DNA from: Spirochaetaceae bacterium
GTDB lineage: Bacteria; Spirochaetota; Spirochaetia; Treponematales; Rectinemataceae
DNA: 11,176 bases
Assembly: GCA_016794765.1 (NCBI GenBank)
Contig: JAEUJG010000338.1
Coordinates: forward strand, 1 to 11,176
Reading direction: 5' to 3'
The first letter of the stretch is position 1. Every line of letters begins with the position of its first letter. The notes under the pieces were generated by a model. It had not been told where the DNA came from and did no database searches. It saw only the letters and a program-made list of their open reading frames with translations. A program made the translations under genes and the position numbers. Of this stretch, positions 7,845 through 11,176 are shown one piece after another.

Positions 7845-7900
7845 TTCCGCGCCTCCGGCGCGCGCTCGCGCCCTTCAATTCCGATCACCTCATCGCGATA

Positions 7901-7932
7901 AAAGAAAAACGGCCACCGCAGTACGGTGACCG
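7901..7932 (-). terminator. Intrinsic terminator hairpin, repeat unit 2, with changed stem
   Basis: The stem (plus-strand arms 7910-7918 and 7924-7932, loop 7919-7923) is followed on the minus strand by five T residues (7905-7909). The stem sequence differs from those of units 1 and 3 (GGTCACCG against GGCTGCCG on the 5' arm), but pairing is kept by a matching C-to-T change on the 3' arm and by a shifted G-U pair. Confidence 0.78.
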
Positions 7933-8013
7933 TTTCTTTCGTGGAGGTGATCTCCATTGCCCTCCAGGTCTCGCCATCCTGGCTCGACCTTCCGGGCCGG
8001 GGTTGGCGCTGGC

Positions 8014-8032
8014 GGCGAACATCCTGTTCGCC
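8014..8032. repeat. Perfect 7-bp inverted repeat in spacer of unit 1
   Basis: GGCGAAC and GTTCGCC flank a 5-bp loop. They are enclosed by an outer perfect 9-bp inverted repeat, GGGTTGGCG (8000-8008) with CGCCAACCC (8053-8061), so the spacer could fold into a branched or long stem-loop in RNA, or a cruciform in DNA. Confidence 0.85.
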
Positions 8033-8062
8033 TTCCCTCGCTCCGCTCGGCGCGCCAACCCA

Positions 8063-8079
8063 TCAATTCCGATCACCTC
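8063..8079 (-). repeat. Antisense copy of tRNA-Ala 3' end, unit 1
   Basis: On the minus strand these 17 bases read GAGGTGATCGGAATTGA, a perfect reverse complement of the tRNA T-arm and acceptor 3' strand (8133-8149). The terminator hairpin lies between them. The same 17 bases recur at 7875-7891; a shorter version lies at 7686-7700. Confidence 0.9.
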
Positions 8080-8090
8080 GCCGTTTGAGC

Positions 8091-8120
8091 AAATAAAAAG
8101 GCCGCCGAAAATCGGCAGCC
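8091..8120 (-). terminator. Intrinsic terminator of the tRNA-Ala gene (repeat unit 1)
   Basis: Beginning 10 nt after the tRNA discriminator base, an 8-bp stem (plus-strand arms 8100-8107 and 8113-8120, 5-nt loop, one G-U pair) is followed on the minus strand by TTTTTATTT. It should end most tRNA transcription before the rest of the array. Confidence 0.82.
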
Positions 8121-8130
8121 TTTTCTTTCG

Positions 8131-8204
8131 TGGAGGTGATCGGAATTGAACCGACGACCTCTTGAATGCCATTCAAGCGCTCTAGCCAACTGAGCTACAC
8201 CCCC
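8131..8204 (-). tRNA. tRNA-Ala, anticodon GGC
   Basis: A full cloverleaf is visible on the minus strand. The acceptor GGGGGUG pairs with CACCUCC and includes the G3-U70 wobble, the known alanine identity element. The D-stem is GCUC/GAGC. The anticodon stem CUUGA/UCAAG has loop AUGGCAU, giving anticodon GGC for GCC/GCU codons. The variable loop is 5 nt, and the T-arm is GUCGG-UUCAAUU-CCGAU. The discriminator is A. The following bases are CGA, so the CCA end is not encoded and must be added by a CCA-adding enzyme. A strong promoter lies upstream and a terminator directly downstream; the T-arm and acceptor 3' strand are the source sequence of the tandem repeats. Confidence 0.97.
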
Positions 8205-8216
8205 GAAAGCAAGAGC

Positions 8217-8245
8217 ATCTTACGTATTTGAGCGGAGCTTGTCAA
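8217..8245 (-). promoter_or_regulatory. tRNA-Ala promoter
   Basis: On the minus strand a perfect -35 TTGACA (8240-8245), a 17-bp spacer and -10 TAAGAT (8217-8222, 4/6) lie 12 bp before the tRNA 5' end, predicting a leader of roughly 5-7 nt. A T-rich run (about 8255-8261) upstream could serve as an UP-like element. Confidence 0.85.
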
Positions 8246-8353
8246 TACGATGCCAAAAAAATGGCGCGAAATTTGCGGAGAGTTTTCCCGTATCGCGGAT
8301 GATGCATTTTAGCGCCGTAGGTGCGGTTCTTTGGGAACTCTCGCGGCATCCCC

Positions 8354-8383
8354 TTGTATAGGGGGGGGCGCGCGGGCCATACT
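8354..8383 (+). promoter_or_regulatory. Putative promoter of the RNA methyltransferase gene, leaderless arrangement
   Basis: TTGTAT (8354-8359), an 18-bp G-rich spacer and CATACT (8378-8383) are followed 6 bp later by the GTG start at 8390. The layout matches that before the kinase gene (nATACT, 6 bp, start codon). AGG immediately before the GTG is too close to work as a normal Shine-Dalgarno. Confidence 0.45.
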
Positions 8384-8389
8384 TGTAGG

Positions 8390-10615
8390 GTGAACTCCAC
8401 CTATAAAGCATTCGCCCTCTGCGCCCTCGGGCTGGAGCGCGTACTCTTCCGGGAGCTTGAGCATCTCGGCATCGCACCTACCGGCAAGCAGGCGGGCAGG
8501 GTGTTCTTCGAGACGGACGCGACGGGACTCCTGCGCGCGAATCTCTGGCTCCGGACCGCGGAACGCGTCCTCGTGGAAGCCGCCCGCTTCCCCGCGGCCG
8601 ACTTCGACGCCCTGTTCGAGGGGGCCAAGGCTCCCGAGTGGGAGCGCTTCCTCGCCCGCGAGGACCGCCTCGTCATCGAGCGCGTGCGCACCCGCGACTC
8701 GGCGCTCTCGGCCCAGACCTCCATCCAGTCGATCGTCCACAAGGCCGTCTACGAGCGCCTCGGCGCCGTCTACCACCTCGAGCGCCTCCCCGAGACCGGC
8801 AACGAGCGCTCGGTGCGCGTCTATCTCGAGGAGGACAGCTGCCTCATCGGGATCGACACCTCCGGCGAGGCCCTGCACAAGCGCGGCTACCGCCTCGCGG
8901 CGGGCGCCGCTCCCCTCAAGGAAACCGTCGCCGCCGGCGTCCTCCTTCTCGCCGGCTGGAACCGCCGCCTTCCCCTCCTCGATCCCTTCTGCGGCTCGGG
9001 CACCCTCCTCATCGAGGCGGCCCAGTTCGGCCTCGACCACGCGCCCGGCCTCGGCCGGAGCTTCGACCTCGAGGCGATGCCGCTGGCCGAGGCCGAAGCC
9101 TTCGCCGCCGAGCGCGAGTCCGCGCGCTCCCGCATCAAGGAAGACGCCGACCTACTCATCGTGGGCAGTGACGCCGACGAGGCCGTCCTGGAGACGGCCA
9201 AGGCCAACGTGGAACGCGCGGGCCTCGCCGGCCGTGTCCAGTTCCGCGTCGGCCGCGCCGAGGACGCGACGCCGATCGCCGATACGGGCTGCCTCATCAC
9301 GAATCCGCCCTACGGCGAGCGCCTTGGCACCGAGGCCGAAGCCACCGGGCTCTACACGCGCCTCGGCGGGCTTATCCCCCGCTTCGCCGGCTGGGGGCTC
9401 GGCTTCGTCACGAACCGTTCCGACTTCGGCGAGTTCTTCGGCCGCCGCGCGGTCTCCGAGCGCAAGATCATGAACGGCGCCGAGGAGCAGTGGTTCCACT
9501 GGTATCCCGTCGGTTTCGAAACCCGTCCCGAACGCGCCCCTCGCGCCAAGGATGACGAGGACTCCGGGGCCGAGCGCCGCCACGGCGCCGGGAAGAACCA
9601 TAAGCGCGAACAGCCCCGCGCCGAGTCAGGCGAAGGCGGGCGGAAGCGCTTCGACTTCTACGGAGACCGCGACGAGAAGCCCCGCTCCTCGCCGCCGCGC
9701 CGCCCTTGGGTCGGCCCCGACAAGCCGGGCTGGATTTCCCGCCCGCCCCGCCGCGAAGAGGAAGGTTCGTCCTCGGGCGACAAGAAGCCCTACAGTGATC
9801 GGAAGCCCTACGGTGATCGGAATCCCTACGGTGATCGGAAGCCCTACGGTGACCGGCCTTCCTATGGCGACAAGAAGCCTTCCGGCGACCGCCCCGCCTA
9901 CGGCGACCGCAAGCCCTACGGTGATCGGAAGCCCTTTGGTGACCGCCCCTCCTACGGCGACAAAAAATCCTACGGTGACCGCCCCGCCTACGGCGATCGG
10001 CGGCCCCAAGGAGACCGGCCAAGCGATGGCGAGCACAGGCCGCGCTCTCCCCGGGCCGATGATCGCGCTCCCGAGGCGGGCAGGCGCGAGCGCTATGTGG
10101 ACTTCCGCGCCGAGCGGGAGCCGCGCCGCGACGACGGAGCCCGCCCCGCTCCCCGCCATCCCCGCCGCGACGAGGGCGACAGCCCGGCGCCGCGCCGTCC
10201 CGCGGAAGGCGGCTACGTTCGCCGCGAGGCGGGCCAGGGCGCCCGGCCCCGCCATCCCCGCCGCGACGAGGGCGACCGCCCGGCGCCGCGCCGGCCCGCC
10301 GAGGGCGGCTACGTTCGCCGCGAGGAGGGCCAGGGCGACCGGCTCCGCCATCCCCGCCGCGACGAGGGCGACCGCCCGGCGCCGCGCCGGCCCGCCGAGG
10401 GTTCCGGCGGCGAAGAGCGCGGCAAGAAGCCGAAGGTCTTCCGGATAGAGCCGGCCAAGCGTCCGCCGCAGGCCGAGGCGCCGCGGACGGAAGCCCCGAA
10501 ACGCGGCCGCCCCGCCAAGACCGATCCGAAGCCTTCGGCCAAGCGTTCGAACAACGTCTTCGGCGGCGAGCGCGGCCCCGGCCGCATCGACCGGAACAAG
10601 GACTCGGGCAAATAA
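8390..10615 (+). CDS. THUMP-domain class I SAM RNA methyltransferase (RlmL/YpsC-like) with long disordered repeat tail
   Basis: 741 residues. Residues 1-380 match the COG0116 type of rRNA N2-guanine methyltransferase: a ferredoxin-like/THUMP RNA-binding part (about 5-160, starting YKAFALCALGLERVLFREL) and a Rossmann methyltransferase with motif I DPFCGSGTLLIEAA (198-211), an acidic SAM-ribose position in GSDADE (259-264) and catalytic NPPYGERLG (305-313). The likely role is methylation of 23S rRNA during 50S assembly; the exact nucleotide cannot be read from sequence. Residues about 381-741 are a low-complexity, Arg/Lys/Asp/Pro-rich tail with 14 hexapeptide repeats (463-546), 32-residue repeats (589-671) and a basic end containing KRGRPAK. 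Typical family members end near residue 380, so the tail nearly doubles the protein. I took the GTG at 8390 because homology begins right after it; the open frame to an ATG at 8321 adds 23 residues that overlap the promoter-like sequence. Convergent with the malic enzyme gene. Confidence 0.92.
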   Translation: MNSTYKAFALCALGLERVLFRELEHLGIAPTGKQAGRVFFETDATGLLRANLWLRTAERVLVEAARFPAADFDALFEGAKAPEWERFLAREDRLVIERVRTRDSALSAQTSIQSIVHKAVYERLGAVYHLERLPETGNERSVRVYLEEDSCLIGIDTSGEALHKRGYRLAAGAAPLKETVAAGVLLLAGWNRRLPLLDPFCGSGTLLIEAAQFGLDHAPGLGRSFDLEAMPLAEAEAFAAERESARSRIKEDADLLIVGSDADEAVLETAKANVERAGLAGRVQFRVGRAEDATPIADTGCLITNPPYGERLGTEAEATGLYTRLGGLIPRFAGWGLGFVTNRSDFGEFFGRRAVSERKIMNGAEEQWFHWYPVGFETRPERAPRAKDDEDSGAERRHGAGKNHKREQPRAESGEGGRKRFDFYGDRDEKPRSSPPRRPWVGPDKPGWISRPPRREEEGSSSGDKKPYSDRKPYGDRNPYGDRKPYGDRPSYGDKKPSGDRPAYGDRKPYGDRKPFGDRPSYGDKKSYGDRPAYGDRRPQGDRPSDGEHRPRSPRADDRAPEAGRRERYVDFRAEREPRRDDGARPAPRHPRRDEGDSPAPRRPAEGGYVRREAGQGARPRHPRRDEGDRPAPRRPAEGGYVRREEGQGDRLRHPRRDEGDRPAPRRPAEGSGGEERGKKPKVFRIEPAKRPPQAEAPRTEAPKRGRPAKTDPKPSAKRSNNVFGGERGPGRIDRNKDSGK
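9776..10027 (+). repeat. 18-bp coding tandem repeat, 14 units (GDRKPY-like hexapeptides)
   Basis: Fourteen in-frame hexapeptide units with consensus G-D-R/K-K/P-P/S/A-Y. Units 2-4 are almost identical at DNA level and use GGT and GAT codons, unlike the GGC/GAC used elsewhere in the gene, which fits recent slippage expansion of one ancestral unit. Every unit has a net basic or balanced charge and usually one Tyr. Confidence 0.95.
10154..10402 (+). repeat. 96-bp coding tandem repeat, about 2.6 units (32-residue Arg-rich repeat)
   Basis: Units begin at 10154, 10250 and 10346, exactly 96 bp apart, each encoding RHPRRDEGD-x-PAPRRPAEG; the first two continue GYVRRE-x-GQG. The third is truncated after 19 residues. 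DNA identity between units is very high, indicating recent duplication or homogenisation. Confidence 0.95.
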
Positions 10616-10645
10616 TCCGAATCACGCGTTGACCGCCATGTGAAG

Positions 10646-10672
10646 AAGGCCGCTCCCCGGTGGGGCGGCCTT
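10646..10672. terminator. Bidirectional hairpin between convergent genes, probable terminator
   Basis: AAGGCCG pairs with CGGCCTT, and CCCC with GGGG around a 3-nt loop, with a 2-nt bulge on one side. It lies 31 bp after the methyltransferase stop and 64 bp after the malic enzyme stop. T-rich tails are weak (TTCTTCA on the minus strand, TTCGCGTATT on the plus), so efficiency is uncertain. Confidence 0.5.
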
Positions 10673-10697
10673 CGCGTATTGGTGGCCGAGCGGGGCG

Positions 10698-10713
10698 CCG
10701 CGGAGCTCCGCGG
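10698..10713. repeat. 16-bp perfect palindrome flanked by 11-bp direct repeats
   Basis: CCGCGGAGCTCCGCGG is self-complementary. CGGGGCGCCGC occurs at 10691-10701 and again at 10721-10731. The cluster lies just after the malic enzyme stop codon, so it could act as an mRNA 3' hairpin or be a small degenerate repeat element. Confidence 0.6.
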
Positions 10714-10735
10714 GACGCGTCGGGGCGCCGCCGGG

Positions 10736-11176
10736 TTACAGCCCTTCGGTTTCCCGCAGGGCCTCCTCCAGGGCGGCGCGGACCAGCGCGGGATCGGGCG
10801 CCGGGATGAAGCCTTCATCCTGCATGCGCCGGTACAGGGCGCGCGCGGCCTCGGCGTCGGCCTTGGCCCGGCCGTAGGCCTCTTCGCGCGTTATTTGGCG
10901 CCGGGCCAGGCCGGACCGCTTGGCCTCCTCCGCGACGCGCGCCGCCTGGATCGGGAAGACCTCGGTCTCCTCCATCGTCGGCATGATGTTGTCGGGGCCG
11001 ATCCCGCGCGCCGCGGCGAAGTCCGCCAGTGCGTGCGCCGAGGCGATGGCCATTCCGTCGGTGACGCGCGTCGCGCGTGCGAGGAGGACGCCCTTGAGGA
11101 GTCCCGGGAAGCAGACCGAGTTGTTGACCTGGTTCGGGAAGTCGCCGCGGCCGGTGGCCACGATGAAGGCGCCGGC
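10736..11176 (-). CDS. Malic enzyme (oxaloacetate-decarboxylating), C-terminal part, 5' end outside window
   Basis: The frame is open to the right edge, and 146 residues of the C-terminus are visible. FIVATGRGDFPNQVNNSVCF followed by PGLLKGVLLARAT is the conserved end of the NAD(P)-binding domain of bacterial malic enzymes; the Asn pair in NQVNN corresponds to the substrate/cofactor-binding region of the family. MAIASAHALADFA and a C-terminal helical stretch follow. The enzyme converts malate to pyruvate and CO2 with reduction of NAD(P)+; the cofactor cannot be told from this part. The protein ends soon after the malic domain, so there is no fused phosphotransacetylase domain of the MaeB type. 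The C-terminal extension (about 55 residues rich in Ala/Arg/Glu) is charged and helical. The gene converges on the methyltransferase gene with a hairpin between them. The GTG at 11161 is an internal Val codon, not a start. Confidence 0.9.
   Translation of the reverse strand, partial: AGAFIVATGRGDFPNQVNNSVCFPGLLKGVLLARATRVTDGMAIASAHALADFAAARGIGPDNIMPTMEETEVFPIQAARVAEEAKRSGLARRQITREEAYGRAKADAEAARALYRRMQDEGFIPAPDPALVRAALEEALRETEGL

Larger units (their letters stand above)
7686..8149 (-). repeat. Tandem 189-bp repeat array derived from the tRNA-Ala 3' end (about 2.5 units)
   Basis: Read on the minus strand from the tRNA gene, the same modules recur with exact spacing. Copies of the tRNA 3' end (plus-strand GGAGGTGATC) begin at 8132 (the tRNA itself), 7943 and 7754, each 189 bp apart. 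Each is followed by ACGAAAGAAA, a terminator hairpin with a T tract, and then a reverse complement of the tRNA 3' end (8063-8079, 7874-7891, 7686-7700). The two complete units also carry a GC-rich spacer of about 105 bp with nested inverted repeats, ending in CCCCGGCCCGGA and, further on, GGAGGGCAA. The third unit stops after its antisense box. Spacer primary sequence has diverged strongly between units while module positions and pairing are kept. The design resembles the tRNA-tail repeats downstream of E. coli tyrT; function is unknown. Confidence 0.9.

Noticed and set aside
7585..7878. N-terminal extension of the envelope protein to an upstream ATG at 7878
   Set aside because: It would translate through the unit 3 terminator and repeat box and bury the signal peptide about 120 residues into the protein.
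7943..8079. Integron attC site
   Set aside because: The inverted-repeat layout is suggestive, but the core sites do not fit GTTRRRY/RYYYAAC, the second unit lacks a GTT core, and no cassette genes or integrase lie nearby.
7514..8149. Arg-rich open frame through the repeat array, similar in idea to the small Tpr protein proposed for the E. coli tyrT repeats
   Set aside because: The frame stays open mainly because 189 is a multiple of three. I see no Shine-Dalgarno or start context, it ends inside the tRNA gene, and the sequence conservation follows hairpins rather than codons.
7686..8149. CRISPR array
   Set aside because: The period is 189 bp with only two to three units. Conserved parts are tRNA tails and terminators, spacers are alignable with one another, and there are no cas genes.
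8255..8300. Possible terminator or regulatory hairpin around GCCA-A7-TGGC upstream of the tRNA
   Set aside because: Only a four-base stem around an A run; better explained as an A/T-rich element upstream of the tRNA promoter.
8321..8389. Upstream ATG for the methyltransferase
   Set aside because: The extra 23 residues have no family resemblance and overlap the promoter-like sequence; the family homology begins immediately after the GTG.
9468..10625. Minus-strand open frame over the methyltransferase tail
   Set aside because: Arg/Gly-rich shadow of the repeat region; the plus frame is continuous with a recognisable enzyme.

Overview
The window is GC-rich bacterial DNA, roughly two-thirds G+C by eye. 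It holds seven protein genes (two cut by the window edges), one tRNA gene and a tandem-repeat region next to the tRNA. The mix of an integral-membrane HD-GYP enzyme, a HisKA_2-type sensor kinase, an SPII lipoprotein and a probable outer-membrane barrel points to a Gram-negative-type cell. The leftmost gene recalls conserved hypothetical proteins of treponemes, so a high-GC spirochaete is my best guess. That rests on recollection only and is not proven here.

Left block (1-4948, all minus strand). Transcription runs from an HD-GYP c-di-GMP phosphodiesterase (3539-4948), across a 111-bp gap with its own promoter-like sequence, into a PAS-PAS-HisKA_2 sensor kinase with a degenerate receiver-like N-terminus (1559-3427). 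It then continues into an unrecognised soluble coiled-coil protein that runs off the left edge. The first two are a signal-transduction pair by position: one degrades a second messenger, the other starts a phosphorelay. No cognate response regulator is visible.

Middle block. A divergent plus-strand gene (5009-5950) encodes a membrane-anchored coiled-coil protein. It converges on, and overlaps by 14 bp, a minus-strand envelope operon: a signal-peptide protein with a probable C-terminal beta-barrel (6589-7584) followed one base later by a lipoprotein with an FN3-like domain (5937-6587).

The region 7686-8204 is the most unusual part. A minus-strand tRNA-Ala(GGC) gene with a near-ideal promoter is followed by a tandem array of period 189 bp. 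Each unit carries a degenerate copy of the tRNA 3' end, an intrinsic-terminator hairpin, a reverse-complement copy of the tRNA 3' end, and (in the two full units) a structured spacer. Corresponding hairpins in the two spacers differ in sequence but remain paired. The layout recalls the tRNA-tail repeats of the E. coli tyrT (rtT) locus, but here each unit has its own terminator and an antisense box.

Right block. A plus-strand THUMP/SAM RNA methyltransferase (8390-10615) carries a disordered, highly charged tail about as long as its catalytic part, built from 14 hexapeptide and about 2.6 32-residue repeats. It converges on the 3' end of a malic enzyme gene (10736-11176, minus).

Several genes that begin transcription units (the kinase, the methyltransferase, probably the envelope protein and the HD-GYP gene) have no Shine-Dalgarno sequence and have a promoter-like -10 box only a few bases before the start codon. 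Genes inside operons do have Shine-Dalgarno sequences. This suggests leaderless mRNAs.
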